Notes under the pieces: generated by a model
Seen by the model: only the letters and a program-made list of their open reading frames with translations
Told to the model about the DNA's origin: nothing
Database searches by the model: none
DNA from: Chloroflexota bacterium
Lineage (GTDB): Bacteria > Chloroflexota > Anaerolineae > 4572-78 > J111
Assembly: GCA_016860845.1 (NCBI GenBank)
Contig: BOKF01000065.1
Span: 1-44,741, forward strand
DNA length: 44,741 nucleotides
Direction of reading: 5' to 3'
In this document: in pieces, positions 7,793 to 16,736 of the stretch
Layout of the letters: every line of letters begins with the position of its first letter
How positions within the stretch are numbered: position 1 is the stretch's first letter
Made by a program: the position numbers and the translations under genes

Positions 7793-7835
7793 TATTCATT
7801 AACAATTAACAATTGACTGTTCACTATTGATCATT
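7793..7835 (+). repeat. Short-word repeat, AACAATTAAC/ATTGAC type
   Basis: AT-rich degenerate words (ATTAACAATTAACAATTGAC and variants) lie directly before the end of fakB. They belong to the same family as 4511-4548 and 17978-18015. Confidence 0.5.
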
Positions 7836-8692
7836 CAAAAGGTCATGCCTTCATAAACCACAATCCCCATCGCGTTCGGCCCGACACGAGTAGCCAAGTC
7901 GGGGCCGTATTGAATGATGGGAAAGCGCAGGCTGGGGAAACTCTGCTCCAGCCGTTCTTTAAGGGTTTTGGCCTCTTTGTTAGGCTGCTTATTGGGCTGA
8001 ATAATAGCAGTTTGCTCTAAATTATCAAATTCAGCCACAAACTCAAACAGCTTCTCGATAGCTTTTTCAGTCGTGCGAACTTTTTCCAGGGGAATAATAT
8101 CGCCATCCTCCATAAACAGGATCGGCTTGATATTCAACATTGACCCCAGAATGGCCTGAGCCTTACCGATGCGGCCGCTCCGTTCCAGATAATCCATCGT
8201 TTCGACATAAAAAACCAGATAAATATGAGGGATCATCCCTCGCACCAGGCGGACAATATCATCCAGCGTCGCACCGTCATTGGCTGCCCTGGCTGCTGCT
8301 TTAACCAGAATCCCCAACCCCACCGAAGTGGTCATCGAGTCAACCAGCTCAATGGTGCAGCGGCCCAGTAAGCTTTCTGCCCCGAACCGGGCCTGTTGCA
8401 GCGTTTTGCTCAAGTGGCTGGAAATATGAATCGAGAGCATCTGGTCGGTTTGCTTATGCAGCCTGGTGTAAAGTTCTTCAAAAACCGCCGGGTCGGGCGG
8501 CAGGCTGGCCGGATAGGGTGCACCGTAATTCAAGCGGCGAAAAAGTTCATCCGAGTCGATATTGATCCCTTCCAAAAACCGGTCGTTACCCAACTGAATG
8601 GTCACCGGAATAACGTGGACGCCCAATTTCTCGGCTTCCCCCGGTTCCAGATAAGCGGTGCTATCGGTGATTATGGCAACTTTTCGTGACAA
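7835..8692 (-). CDS. fakB: DegV family fatty-acid-binding protein (FakB type)
   Basis: FakB carries a fatty acid in a buried pocket and presents it to the kinase FakA for phosphorylation, feeding host or exogenous fatty acids into phospholipid synthesis. The N-terminus KVAIITDSTAYL is the DegV signature, with the second conserved part LVDSMTTSVGLGILV near residue 117. ERSGRIGKAQAILGSMLNIKPI also fits. The length (285 aa) is normal. The start is a TTG 8 bp after fakA; no ATG is better placed. Adjacency to fakA strongly supports this role over other DegV proteins. Confidence 0.88.
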   Translation of the reverse strand: MSRKVAIITDSTAYLEPGEAEKLGVHVIPVTIQLGNDRFLEGINIDSDELFRRLNYGAPYPASLPPDPAVFEELYTRLHKQTDQMLSIHISSHLSKTLQQARFGAESLLGRCTIELVDSMTTSVGLGILVKAAARAANDGATLDDIVRLVRGMIPHIYLVFYVETMDYLERSGRIGKAQAILGSMLNIKPILFMEDGDIIPLEKVRTTEKAIEKLFEFVAEFDNLEQTAIIQPNKQPNKEAKTLKERLEQSFPSLRFPIIQYGPDLATRVGPNAMGIVVYEGMTF

Positions 8693-8700
8693 CGTGAATC

Positions 8701-10440
8701 TTACTCCAATGAAATAATGTAGTGATAATAAGGCTGACCTCCATCGTGAACTTCCACTTCCAGTTCAGGATAAAGCGCCCTGATTTTTTCGGCTAAAGTG
8801 CCGGCCTTCGCCGGTGAACACTCCTGGCCAAAATAGATGGTAATAATCTCGTGCGTCCCGGCTTCAACTTTCGCCAGCACATCGAGGGTAACTTCGTCAT
8901 CATCCCGGCCCACGCTGACCAACTCATCGTTGAGCAGTCCCATTACATCCCCCGATTTTATATGGAAACCACTCAAGCTGGTATCGCGCACCGCCCGGGT
9001 AATTTCTACGGTCTGGACCTGCTGGGCGGCGCTTAACATGCGCTCGGCATTGGCCTCCAGGTCAACCTGATAATTCAACGACAGCAGCGCGGCAATGCCC
9101 TGCGGAATCGTTTTGGTTGGCACCACGCGCACATTTTTATCTGCCAGTTTTTGGGCCTGCTGGGCAGCCATAACCACGTTGCCGTTGTTGGGTAAAATCA
9201 GGACATCTGGCCCGTGAATCTTGGCAACAGCATCCAGCAGTTCTTGCGGACTGGGATTCATGGTCTGCCCGCCCAAAACAATCTGGTTTGCGCCCAGGCT
9301 CTGCAAAATATGGGCCAAACCCTGGCTGGGAGCCACGCAAACCGTGCCAATCGTGGTCATACTATCGCGCAGCCGGTCGGTCAATTGGCTCGGCAGCGAC
9401 AGCGGCGGCACGTGTATCCCTCCTCCCCGTTCCTGGGCAAACTTCTTGGCCTGGACCTCCATATTTTCAACCACGACATCCAGCAAAATGCCCTGGCTGG
9501 CCCCATAACTCAGTGGAATACCGGGGTCTTGCGTGTGAACATGCACTTTGACCGTCCGCTCGTTGCCCACTACCAGGGTTGACCAGCCCAGGCGGTCAAC
9601 CTGCGCCCGGATTTCCTCCACATTCAACCGCTCGCCCTGGATGAGAAACTGGACATCATAGCCATATGGCGTTTCTTCCGTAGTCAGGGTTGACGGCAAC
9701 AACAGCGTGACCGAACTGGCCGAGTCCGCTTCGACTGGCTTGCCTTCCAGAAAACGCAGGCTGCCTTCCAAAATATACACTAAACCCTGCCCCCCGGAGT
9801 CGGTCACTCCGGCTTCCTTCAGAATGGGCAGCAATTCCGGGGTGTTGGCTTCGGCTGCTTTGGCCGCAGCAACCATATCCGCCAGTAAAACCGTCAAATC
9901 TCGGTTGGCATCAGCGCTTTGCTGCGCCGCTTCCGCCGCCTCACGCGCCACGGTGAGAATCGTACCTTCAACCGGGTTGACCACACTCTGATAAGCCGTC
10001 TCTACTCCCTGCCGAGCAGCACGAGCCAAATCTTCACCCGTAAAGTTCTCTTGGCCGGCCAGACTGAGGGCCAGCCCCTGCAAGAACTGCGACAGGATGA
10101 CACCGGAATTACCCCGCGCGCCCATCAAGGCCCCGTGGGCAATGGCGGCGGCAACTGTCTCGACCCGGTTATCGCTCACGGTCTCGGCTTCCGCCAGGGC
10201 CGAACGCATGGTGAGAACCATATTCGTACCCGTGTCGCCGTCGGGTACTGGGAAAACATTGAGACTGTTGACGACCTGGCGGTGCGCTTCCAACCACTGC
10301 CCGCCGGCCTGGAGCATCCTTTTCAGTCCCAGACCGCTGCCGGCTAAAACGCCTTGATGATTTACTTCAAATCCCGGCAGACTCAGATTGCTGTTGGATG
10401 CCCTCGTCACTGCTCTCATCGTCTTGTTTGCCAATTTCAA
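8701..10440 (-). CDS. fakA: Fatty acid kinase FakA (DhaL + DAK2-type)
   Basis: FakA is the ATP-dependent kinase that phosphorylates FakB-bound fatty acids. The N-terminal DhaL domain has the magnesium/ATP-binding motif FPVPDGDTGTNM near residues 63-75 and GARGNSGVILSQ. A central region and a C-terminal degV-like half follow (about 330-579, ending with PYYHYIISLE). The longest frame starts at a TTG (10440). An ATG at 10417-10419, 7 codons in, gives a 26-nt leader from the predicted promoter and is my preferred start (572 aa). fakB follows after 8 bp, so the pair forms an operon. Confidence 0.9.
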   Translation of the reverse strand: MKLANKTMRAVTRASNSNLSLPGFEVNHQGVLAGSGLGLKRMLQAGGQWLEAHRQVVNSLNVFPVPDGDTGTNMVLTMRSALAEAETVSDNRVETVAAAIAHGALMGARGNSGVILSQFLQGLALSLAGQENFTGEDLARAARQGVETAYQSVVNPVEGTILTVAREAAEAAQQSADANRDLTVLLADMVAAAKAAEANTPELLPILKEAGVTDSGGQGLVYILEGSLRFLEGKPVEADSASSVTLLLPSTLTTEETPYGYDVQFLIQGERLNVEEIRAQVDRLGWSTLVVGNERTVKVHVHTQDPGIPLSYGASQGILLDVVVENMEVQAKKFAQERGGGIHVPPLSLPSQLTDRLRDSMTTIGTVCVAPSQGLAHILQSLGANQIVLGGQTMNPSPQELLDAVAKIHGPDVLILPNNGNVVMAAQQAQKLADKNVRVVPTKTIPQGIAALLSLNYQVDLEANAERMLSAAQQVQTVEITRAVRDTSLSGFHIKSGDVMGLLNDELVSVGRDDDEVTLDVLAKVEAGTHEIITIYFGQECSPAKAGTLAEKIRALYPELEVEVHDGGQPYYHYIISLE

Positions 10441-10444
10441 ACGC

Positions 10445-10463
10445 CTGTGATATTATATCACAG
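10445..10463 (-). promoter_or_regulatory. fakA promoter overlapped by a palindromic operator candidate
   Basis: CTGTGATA-TTA-TATCACAG is a perfect 8-bp-arm palindrome. Read leftward it contains the extended -10 TGATATAAT. No good -35 is visible. A protein bound here would cover the -10 box and repress fakA. The half-sites TGTGA/TCACA resemble CRP/FNR sites but the 7-bp spacing is one too long for the usual CRP consensus. Confidence 0.55.
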
Positions 10464-10465
10464 CT

Positions 10466-10494
10466 AATTGCAACAGCCGCGTTGCAATTTTTTT
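10466..10494 (+). terminator. Hairpin plus T-run between fakA and rpmB
   Basis: AATTGCAAC and GTTGCAATT form a 9-bp stem with a 6-nt loop, followed on the plus strand by seven T residues. It has the form of a rightward terminator although no rightward gene lies upstream. It may insulate rpmB from antisense transcription. Confidence 0.45.
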
Positions 10495-10529
10495 CTGTAA
10501 AAATCAGCCGCTGGCTCCAAGCCAAGCTC

Positions 10530-10538
10530 TGCTATACT
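10530..10538 (+). promoter_or_regulatory. Extended -10 promoter for rpmB
   Basis: TGCTATACT is an extended -10 box 16 bp upstream of the rpmB ATG, with only a weak -35 match. Confidence 0.55.
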
Positions 10539-10554
10539 AGAAAGAAGAAAGATC

Positions 10555-10734
10555 ATGGCCAAATGTGAAATCTGTCAGAAAAAAACAATGAGTGGTCACA
10601 ATGTGAGCCACTCCCTGCGTCATACCAAGCGACAGTGGAAAGCCAACGTGCAAACCGTCACTGTCTTTAAGGATGGCCAGGCTCGCCGGATTAAAGTTTG
10701 CTCGCGCTGCCTGCGTACAGCCAGCAAAGCCTAA
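10555..10734 (+). CDS. rpmB: 50S ribosomal protein L28
   Basis: The 59-residue product begins MAKCEICQKKTMSGHNVSHS, continues with TKRQWKANVQ and RRIKVCSRCLRT. This is the L28 pattern, including the CxxC...CxxC pairs (residues 4/7 and 49/52) of zinc-binding L28 forms. L28 is a small basic protein of the large ribosomal subunit. An A/G-rich stretch (AGAAAGAAGAAAG) precedes the ATG as a weak ribosome binding site. An extended -10 lies upstream and a strong terminator follows 22 bp after the stop, so it is a single-gene unit. Confidence 0.95.
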   Translation: MAKCEICQKKTMSGHNVSHSLRHTKRQWKANVQTVTVFKDGQARRIKVCSRCLRTASKA

Positions 10735-10756
10735 CCCTCGACATCTCCACTCTTTA

Positions 10757-10784
10757 AAGGCCAGCAATGATGCTGGCCTTTTTT
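10757..10784 (+). terminator. Rho-independent terminator of rpmB
   Basis: AAGGCCAGCA and TGCTGGCCTT form a perfect 10-bp stem with loop ATGA, followed by four more T residues. It may also partly stop leftward transcripts from rlmN. Confidence 0.9.
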
Positions 10785-10886
10785 ATGCGGACCTACGAGC
10801 GCACCCACAACGAGACAACATCATACAACGTTCACCCTGAAAATGCAAGGTGAAAGTAAGGGCAAGTCTCAGATCTGCTTCCACTG

Positions 10887-11957
10887 TTATGCCTGTGCCA
10901 GCGAGAGTACCTCGCCTTTGCTGTGCGCGTTATGGAGCTGGCCGCAGCCGGCGGCAATATCAATCCCCCGCCGCAGCCGTACCGTGGTCGGAATCCCGGC
11001 GTCTTCCAGGCGGTCCCGAAAGGCATAGACCCGCTCATCCGGAGAACCGCTCCAGGGTGAGCCGGGCGTGGGGTTGAGCGGGATCAGGTTGACGTGGCAG
11101 AGCAGGCCTTGCACCAATTCGGCAAATTGACCGGCCTGCCTATCGCTGTCGTTGAGCCGGTCCATCAAGGCATATTCAAACGTGACCCGCCGGCGTGTGG
11201 TGGCAATATAATCACGGACAGCCTGCATCAGCATGGCCAGGGGGTAGCGGCGATTAATCGGTACAATAGTGTTGCGCAGCTTATCCGTCGGCGCGTGCAG
11301 CGATACTGCCAGCCCGACCTGCTCCGGCTCTTTGCTCACGCGGCGAATCGCCGGCACCAGGCCCACAGTCGAGAGGGTCATGTGCCGCGCACCCAGGTTA
11401 AAGCCGGCCGGATCGTTTAAGCGGCGGATGGCCTGCCACGTTTCGGCGTAGTTAGCCAGCGGTTCGCCCATGCCCATAAACACAATATTGGTGACGCGCT
11501 TGCCCTCCCGGTCAAGCTGCCGGGCGAAGTGCAGCACCTGGGCCACAATTTCGCCGGCGCTGAGGTTACGCATGAAGCCAAGCTGCCCGGTCGCACAAAA
11601 GGGACAGGCCATGGCGCAGCCGGCCTGGGTGCTGATGCACAAGGTCTGGCGCTGGTCGTAGCGCATCAACACCGCTTCGACTTCCCGGCCATCCGGCAGG
11701 GCAAATAAGGTTTTGTGGGTCAAGCCATCCGTTGAGTCCAGGGTCACGACCGGCGCGAGGGGATCCAACCCGGTCTCCCCGGCCAGGCGCAGCCGCAGCG
11801 ATTGGGGCAGGTTGCTCATTTCGGCCACATCCGCCGCGTGCCGCTGGTAAAGCCAGGTTTCAATTTGGCCGGCCCGGTAGGCCGGCTCACCCCAGGCGGC
11901 GAGTAATTCTTTTAATTCAACCGGTGAGAGGTTGAGAAGGTAAGGTTTATTTATCAC
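10887..11957 (-). CDS. rlmN: 23S rRNA/tRNA adenine-C2 methyltransferase RlmN (radical SAM)
   Basis: RlmN methylates C2 of A2503 in 23S rRNA and of A37 in some tRNAs, using a radical SAM mechanism with a methylated cysteine intermediate. The [4Fe-4S]/SAM motif is C114-X3-C118-X2-C121. The two catalytic cysteines correspond to C107 (TLC107IS) and C338 (IAAGC338GQL). The length of 356 is normal. Translation starts at a GTG that shares a G with the stop of the upstream ecsC gene (TAGTG), so the two are coupled. Confidence 0.95.
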   Translation of the reverse strand: MINKPYLLNLSPVELKELLAAWGEPAYRAGQIETWLYQRHAADVAEMSNLPQSLRLRLAGETGLDPLAPVVTLDSTDGLTHKTLFALPDGREVEAVLMRYDQRQTLCISTQAGCAMACPFCATGQLGFMRNLSAGEIVAQVLHFARQLDREGKRVTNIVFMGMGEPLANYAETWQAIRRLNDPAGFNLGARHMTLSTVGLVPAIRRVSKEPEQVGLAVSLHAPTDKLRNTIVPINRRYPLAMLMQAVRDYIATTRRRVTFEYALMDRLNDSDRQAGQFAELVQGLLCHVNLIPLNPTPGSPWSGSPDERVYAFRDRLEDAGIPTTVRLRRGIDIAAGCGQLHNAHSKGEVLSLAQA

Positions 11958-13018
11958 TACTTACGATCCACTGCTTTCCCCTTCCGCCTGAACAAACCCA
12001 TAATCTTGCGCGGAACAAAGGCGATAATGCCCCAAACAAAACCCAAAAGCCAAAAGATAGTTCGAAAGATCCCGGTCCAAAGATTAACAAAAAAGCGGAT
12101 ATAAGCCGTGAAGCCTCGCTGCGCCGTTTCACCTGCTTTTTTAGCCCCGGAACTCATGGCCGGGCCAACCGTCTCGGCCATGCGGCCCGCGCCGCTCATC
12201 ACCGCTTCACCGGCAGCGCGACCCGCCTCGCCGACCTTGCCTGCGCCGAAGGCAATCGCCTCGCCGGCCGATTTGCCGCTTTCGGCCAGCCAGTCGCCGA
12301 TTTTGCGTTCATCCACGCCGGTCACGGCCCGCAGGCTGTCCGCCCAGGTGGGCACGGCCTCCGGCCCCAGCCGGAAATAGGCGTCGGCCCGCTGGCCGAT
12401 GATATAAGTTGAGAGGGCATTTGTCCCGGCGGAGGCAATCACTCCGACAATCGGCAGGGCTTTGAGAACCGCTTTCTCGGCAAAGCGCTCCCCGACCTCC
12501 GTCGCAATCTTGGCCCCAGCCTTGCGAGCCAGGGCGCTGGTGCCGGCGCTGAGGCCGGTAATCAGCAAGACGAGGTGCTGCTTCTCACTCTCAGTCAGCG
12601 GATAATCGTACACGGCAGCGATTTCCAGCACCAATTCGGCCTGGTATCTGAAGGTCGCCCCGATGTCCGCCGCTACCCCCAGGGTCAGAGCCGCAGCCGT
12701 GCCGATGCCGGGGATCAAGCCAGCGCCAGAAGTGGCCGCGCCGACCGCGCCGGTGCGCTGGAGCTTGTCGCGGATCAGTCGTTGGGACAGTTGCTCCGGC
12801 GTCTCGTCGGGATATTTTTCCCAGAGCGCCTTGACCCGCTCGGCGGCAGCGGCAATATCCACATCGTGGATCACCCCGAACAGCTTCTTCATCAAAGTGG
12901 TCGCTATGTCGTCAACCTCTTTTTGAACCGCCGGCGGTTTCGAGTCCACCGTCTGTAACTCCCGGTTAACGGTGGTCATAATTTCCTGGGCCTGGCTTTT
13001 GAGTGATGGTTCGGTCAT
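11957..13018 (-). CDS. EcsC family protein
   Basis: The 353-residue protein has the EcsC core: the glycine-rich [21 protein letters not shown] (about 105-125), [15 protein letters not shown], and the second hydrophobic part [22 protein letters not shown] Gly/Ala/Glu-rich helical stretch (about 250-305) and a C-terminal hydrophobic segment ([22 protein letters not shown]) ending in a basic tail suggest membrane attachment. EcsC is named for an ABC-transporter operon in Bacillus, but its biochemical role is unknown. The gene is coupled to rlmN by TAGTG. GGGAG upstream of the ATG serves as ribosome binding site. Confidence 0.8.
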   Translation of the reverse strand: MTEPSLKSQAQEIMTTVNRELQTVDSKPPAVQKEVDDIATTLMKKLFGVIHDVDIAAAAERVKALWEKYPDETPEQLSQRLIRDKLQRTGAVGAATSGAGLIPGIGTAAALTLGVAADIGATFRYQAELVLEIAAVYDYPLTESEKQHLVLLITGLSAGTSALARKAGAKIATEVGERFAEKAVLKALPIVGVIASAGTNALSTYIIGQRADAYFRLGPEAVPTWADSLRAVTGVDERKIGDWLAESGKSAGEAIAFGAGKVGEAGRAAGEAVMSGAGRMAETVGPAMSSGAKKAGETAQRGFTAYIRFFVNLWTGIFRTIFWLLGFVWGIIAFVPRKIMGLFRRKGKAVDRK

Positions 13019-13040
13019 AAAGTTTGGGGATCTCCCTTAA

Positions 13041-13130
13041 TTGTATTGCGTGTTGCGTAGAGCGTGTTACGTGTTACGTAAAATTTGCTACTCTGCTACC
13101 TGCTACCTTGCGACCCTGCAACTTGCTCCC
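13041..13130 (+). repeat. Short-word repeats, TTGCGTGTTACGT and TGCTACC types
   Basis: A run of degenerate words GCGTGTTGCGT, GTGTTACGTGTTACGTA is followed by TTGCTACTCTGCTACCTGC, TACCTTGCGACCCTGCAAC. The first family returns at 13829-13888, 18025-18050, 22961-22980 and 27332-27407. The second returns at 3887-3922 and 18060-18090. Confidence 0.65.
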
Positions 13131-13168
13131 TAAATTATAACAAAAATCAGCCGCTTGCCCAATGATTG

Positions 13169-13180
13169 ATACAATTGTAT
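13169..13180. promoter_or_regulatory. 12-bp perfect palindrome ATACAATTGTAT
   Basis: This AT-rich dyad lies between ecsC and the divergent hypothetical gene at 13227, flanked by TGAT and ACTC. It may be an operator or overlapping -10 boxes (TACAAT reads on both strands). Confidence 0.35.
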
Positions 13181-13226
13181 ACTCAACCACATCCAATAGG
13201 TTTAGTTTTCAAGTGAGAGTTTTTCA

Positions 13227-13811
13227 GTGAACCATTCATCATCCCTCATTCAACAAATCGAACAACTCTCCGCCGAGAGCCAGGCCAAGCTGGCCGAATA
13301 TGTCGCTTTTTTGCAGTGGCAGGAGGCGCAGGCGCAGGCCGCCGAGGCGCAGGGCTGGAGTTTCAGCTTTATTGAAGCCTTCAAAGAGGCAGCCGTTTAT
13401 GCCAGCCGGGAGGCAGCGGGACTGGATGTCAGCATGGCCCCGGCGACGGTTGGAGGTGAAACGAGACCGGCGCTGTGGGCGCACCCGCCTGTGGTGGGCC
13501 AGGCGGTGATCGAGTATCACGTGCCGGTGCCGCAGCAGGTCCGCGAGGTGCGGCTGCGCCTGGCGATCGGTATTCGTGATGGAGCCAAGATTGCCCCGGA
13601 TAATCTGGTTGCCTTTAGCGTGCGGGTCAATGGGCTGCGGGTCTGGGGCCAGCAGAGCAATGCCCAAAGCTGGCAGGCGGTCGAAACTCCCTTAAATTTA
13701 CTCAGCGGCGACATAGCCCGGATTGAGTTTGCGACCGAGGCTCTGGGGAGCCACCAGTGGACCTGGGCCGTGTGGGGAGCGCCAGAGTTGCAGGGGAAGA
13801 TAACTGAGTGA
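13227..13811 (+). CDS. Hypothetical protein with DUF2281-like N-terminus
   Basis: The product is 194 residues if it starts at GTG 13227. Residues 1-40 (LIQQIEQLSAESQAKLAEYVAFLQWQE, shown in part) resemble the short helical DUF2281-type N-terminus seen in some antitoxin-like proteins. Residues 80-190 look beta-rich (VIEYHVPVPQQVREVRLRLAI, LVAFSVRVNGLRVWG), reminiscent of carbohydrate-binding beta-sandwiches, but I cannot name a family. There is no signal peptide, so it is probably cytoplasmic. It stands alone, divergent from ecsC. Confidence 0.6.
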   Translation: MNHSSSLIQQIEQLSAESQAKLAEYVAFLQWQEAQAQAAEAQGWSFSFIEAFKEAAVYASREAAGLDVSMAPATVGGETRPALWAHPPVVGQAVIEYHVPVPQQVREVRLRLAIGIRDGAKIAPDNLVAFSVRVNGLRVWGQQSNAQSWQAVETPLNLLSGDIARIEFATEALGSHQWTWAVWGAPELQGKITE

Positions 13812-13828
13812 CCAACACCATCAAACGC

Positions 13829-13888
13829 TCCGTATTGCGTGTTGCATGTTCCGTTAAGTTACGCAACACGTAACACGTAACACGTTAA
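13829..13888 (+). repeat. Short-word repeat, ACGTAACACGTAAC type
   Basis: CGTATTGCGTGTTGCATG is followed, inverted, by ACGCAACACGTAACACGTAACACG. The two halves could pair as a long hairpin between convergent genes, so the array may double as a bidirectional terminator. Confidence 0.6.
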
Positions 13889-15594
13889 ATGCTCGCCCGA
13901 TAATCCTTCAGGATTGACGCGCCGATAAACTCGCGCAGCAGGGAATTGTCGGGGACTAAATCGGGGGCGCAGGGTTGAAACCACTGCAAAAATGAGAGCA
14001 GGCGCTTGGCCTCGACGTGCTCCGGTTTGCGGGCCTCAATTTGCAGCAGCAGCGGCTCGGCAATCGGCTTGATGACCGCCAGCTCGTAGGCCAGGGCCGA
14101 GTTGAACATCACGTCGGCGTTCTCCTGGTAGGGAAAAATCCAGCGATGCTCGCCCCGGCGCACTTTGGGCCAGCGGTTGATGGTGTCTTTGGCGGTGTAG
14201 CCCCGTGTCTGGGCGTCGCGAATGATCCGGCGCAACAGGCGGGTGTCGGTTGTCGCCACCCGGTTGTGCCGGTCCAGGTTAAGCTGGGTCAAAGCCGAGA
14301 CGTAAATGCGAAAAATTTTGTCGGGCGGAATCTGCGGCACCAGGGCCGGGTTCAGGCCGTGAATCCCCTCGACGATGATAATATGCTCCTGGCTAATCGA
14401 AAGCGTTTCCCCTCGCTCGCGCCCGCCGGTAAAAAAGTTGTAGTGCGGCATAATGACTTCTTCGCCACGCATCAAGCTCAGCAGCGTGTCATTAAACAAT
14501 TTTGTATCGGTTGCCTCGATGCTTTCGTAATCGTAATCCCCGTCTTCGTCGCGCGGGGTATGACTCCGCTCGACAATAAAATCGTCCAACCCAATCGCGA
14601 CAGGCCGGATGCCGTGGGCCAGCAGTTGGATGGCCAAGCGCTTGCTGAAAGTCGTTTTACCCGACGACGACGGGCCGGAAATCAGCACCAGGCGTACTTT
14701 GGGATGCAGTGAGGCCAGCAGGGTTGCAATCTGGGCTATGCGCTGCTCGTGCAGAGCCTCGGCCACCAAAATCGTCTCCACCAGCTTGTTGCCGCTAACG
14801 ATAACCTCATTCAAAGCCCCCACATCCCGAATGCCCAGCTTGGTCATCCAATCGCCGTACTCGTCAAAAATATTGACCAGCCGGGGATATTCTACTAAGG
14901 GCTGCAATTCATCAGGATGACTGCTGCGAGGATAGCGTAAGACAAAGCCGTTGGAATAAGGGGCCAGGGCAAAGGTTTTGAGATAGCCCGTGGAAGGGAC
15001 CATATAACCGTGCAAGTAATCCCGGTAATGATGAAAATTATAGACGGTGAGATAGGGCTTGTGCCGGGCGCGCAGCAGGCGTAATTTGTCGTCGGCCCCG
15101 CGCGCTTTGAACAGGTTTTCGGCTTCTTTGATCGAAATGCGCTCTTTATGAATGGGCAGGTCTGCCGTGACCAGTTCATGCATCCGCGTCTCGATCTGCC
15201 CCAGTTCAGCCTCGCTGAAGGGCGAGCGGCCTTCGACTTCACAGTACAGCCCGCCAAAATTAAGCCCGTACTCGACATTAATTTTTGCTTCGGGGAAAAG
15301 CTCGTCGGCCACGGCAATGAGCAGGAGAGAGAGAGACCGGCGATAGACCCGCATGCCATCGCTGTCGGCCAGGGTCAGCACCCGCACGCGCAGGTCCCGG
15401 TCGGCGTGGTAAGTCAATTCACGCAGTTGGCCGTTGACCAGGCAGGCCATCGGCTTTGGCTCCGGGGGAAAATTACCCGCCCGGATAAACGCTTCAATGG
15501 TTGAGCCGAGAATTCCTTCTAACACCTGCCCGTCACTAAATCTAACCTGGGCAGTGGTGCGGGGTTGAGCAGACCAGATATTGGAGTGAGTCAT
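13885..15594 (-). CDS. TGS/synthetase-like N-terminus fused to a uridine-kinase-like P-loop kinase
   Basis: The 569-residue protein has three parts. Residues 15-75 are a TGS-like domain (QVRFSDGQVLEG). Residues 80-230 resemble the second additional domain of threonyl-tRNA synthetases. Residues 300-500 form a P-loop kinase with Walker A SGPSSSGKTTFSKRL (307-315) and a uridine/phosphoribulokinase-like IGLDDFIVER. This fusion is known as a 'nucleoside kinase' in Firmicutes, Thermotogae and Chloroflexota; its physiological substrate is not firmly established. The synthetase-like part lacks the usual HxxxH, consistent with a non-editing role. It is cytoplasmic and transcribed alone. Confidence 0.85.
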   Translation of the reverse strand: MTHSNIWSAQPRTTAQVRFSDGQVLEGILGSTIEAFIRAGNFPPEPKPMACLVNGQLRELTYHADRDLRVRVLTLADSDGMRVYRRSLSLLLIAVADELFPEAKINVEYGLNFGGLYCEVEGRSPFSEAELGQIETRMHELVTADLPIHKERISIKEAENLFKARGADDKLRLLRARHKPYLTVYNFHHYRDYLHGYMVPSTGYLKTFALAPYSNGFVLRYPRSSHPDELQPLVEYPRLVNIFDEYGDWMTKLGIRDVGALNEVIVSGNKLVETILVAEALHEQRIAQIATLLASLHPKVRLVLISGPSSSGKTTFSKRLAIQLLAHGIRPVAIGLDDFIVERSHTPRDEDGDYDYESIEATDTKLFNDTLLSLMRGEEVIMPHYNFFTGGRERGETLSISQEHIIIVEGIHGLNPALVPQIPPDKIFRIYVSALTQLNLDRHNRVATTDTRLLRRIIRDAQTRGYTAKDTINRWPKVRRGEHRWIFPYQENADVMFNSALAYELAVIKPIAEPLLLQIEARKPEHVEAKRLLSFLQWFQPCAPDLVPDNSLLREFIGASILKDYRASI

Positions 15595-15601
15595 TGTCTT
15601 T

Positions 15602-15672
15602 ACTGGAAGTTTGGAAGATTGGAGGATTGGAGGGCTGGAGGATGCATTATCCAGCCTTCCAGCCTTCCATTT
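15602..15672 (+). repeat. Short-word repeat, TTGGAGGA/CTTCCAGC type
   Basis: GGAAGATTGGAGGATTGGAG and GGCTGGAGGATG are followed by CCAGCCTTCCAGCCTTCCAT. The two halves are roughly complementary and can form a hairpin just after the M42 gene stop. Confidence 0.65.
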
Positions 15673-16674
15673 TTATCCATCAAGTTTCGCCGGACCGGAC
15701 AGCATGGCCAGGAGCAGTTTCACCGCATTTTGCACGTCGCTGTAACTGACCATTTCCGAAGGGGTGTGAACGTAGCGGCAGGGAATGGACAAGGCTCCCG
15801 CCGCGCTGCCTTCGTGGGCTAACTGCATGGCGCGGGCATCCGTCGTCCCGAACTGCAGAATTTCCATTTGATAGGGAATTTTGTTTTTGGCGGCGGTATC
15901 GGCCATCCAACGCTTGACGCCGGGATGAGCCAGCATGCCATGATCCATCACCTTGATGGCCGGGCCGTCACCCATCTTGACCTCAAAATGCTTGCGTTCG
16001 GGAATATCGCCGCTGTCGGTCACGTCTACGGCGATAGAAATATCGGGGTGAACTTTGTAGGCCGCCGTGGTCGCCCCGCGCAGGCCGACTTCTTCTTGCA
16101 CGGTAAACACGAAATGGAGTTCGTGGGGTGTCTCTTGAAGCTGCCGCAGTGTTTCAATCAGAATAGCGCAGCCGATGCGGTCATCCATACTTTTGGCGAC
16201 CAGGGCGTCGCCCAAATCCGCAAAGGGCCGCTCAAAGCCGGCCACATCACCGACCCGCACCGGCGCGGCTTTTTTACTTTTGACGCCGAAATCAAGGTAC
16301 AACTTGCGCTGTGAGGAGTCCAGGCCGTCGTGCAGCAGCCAGTTATCAATGTTGATAACCCCCATCGTGCCGTTGGTGAAGATAGCCCGGTTGCCGACCA
16401 TCGTCTCCGCCCGAACGCCTCCCAGGGGGGTTAAGCGGGCAAAGCCCTTGTCGTCAATGTGGGTCACAATCAGCCCGATTTCATCCATGTGCGCGGCCAG
16501 CATCATTTTGACCCCGCCGCCATGCCCATTCTTAACCGCGTGGAGGTTGCCCAATGGGTCGGTTTCAACGTGGTCGGCGTGAGCGGTGATATGGCTGCGG
16601 ATGATATCCCGCACTGCATGTTCATAACCGGGCGGACCGTAGGCTTCGGTGAGTTGTTTAATCAGGTCTTTCAC
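15673..16674 (-). CDS. M42 family metallopeptidase (glutamyl/aminopeptidase-like), copy 1
   Basis: M42 enzymes are cytoplasmic dinuclear-metal aminopeptidases, usually tetrahedral dodecamers, that trim peptides left by the proteasome or Lon. Expected metal and catalytic residues are visible: AAHMDEIG (His/Asp), SMDDRIGC (bridging Asp), QEEVGLRG (catalytic and metal Glu), DVTDSGD (Asp) and RYVHTPSEM (His). At 333 residues it is a normal length. A second M42 gene lies 242 bp upstream in the same direction; the two share the motifs but differ widely elsewhere, so substrates probably differ. Confidence 0.9.
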   Translation of the reverse strand: MKDLIKQLTEAYGPPGYEHAVRDIIRSHITAHADHVETDPLGNLHAVKNGHGGGVKMMLAAHMDEIGLIVTHIDDKGFARLTPLGGVRAETMVGNRAIFTNGTMGVINIDNWLLHDGLDSSQRKLYLDFGVKSKKAAPVRVGDVAGFERPFADLGDALVAKSMDDRIGCAILIETLRQLQETPHELHFVFTVQEEVGLRGATTAAYKVHPDISIAVDVTDSGDIPERKHFEVKMGDGPAIKVMDHGMLAHPGVKRWMADTAAKNKIPYQMEILQFGTTDARAMQLAHEGSAAGALSIPCRYVHTPSEMVSYSDVQNAVKLLLAMLSGPAKLDG

Positions 16675-16736
16675 AAATTTGCTCCAACAGGTCTGGTTTT
16701 TTGACTATAAACCTGAGTTCGATGTTTTGCGTAAAA

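Noticed and set aside
10446..10462. CRP-type binding site TGTGA...TCACA
   Set aside because: The spacer is 7 bp rather than 6 and the dyad overlaps the -10 box; called a generic operator candidate instead.
10499..13156. Shared 14-mer AAAAATCAGCCGCT at about 10499 and 13143 as a regulatory element
   Set aside because: A few matching 14-mers are expected by chance in 45 kb on two strands, and the two sites have different positions relative to genes.
13829..13888. CRISPR array
   Set aside because: The word repeats are 7-10 bp, degenerate and without unique spacers of constant length.
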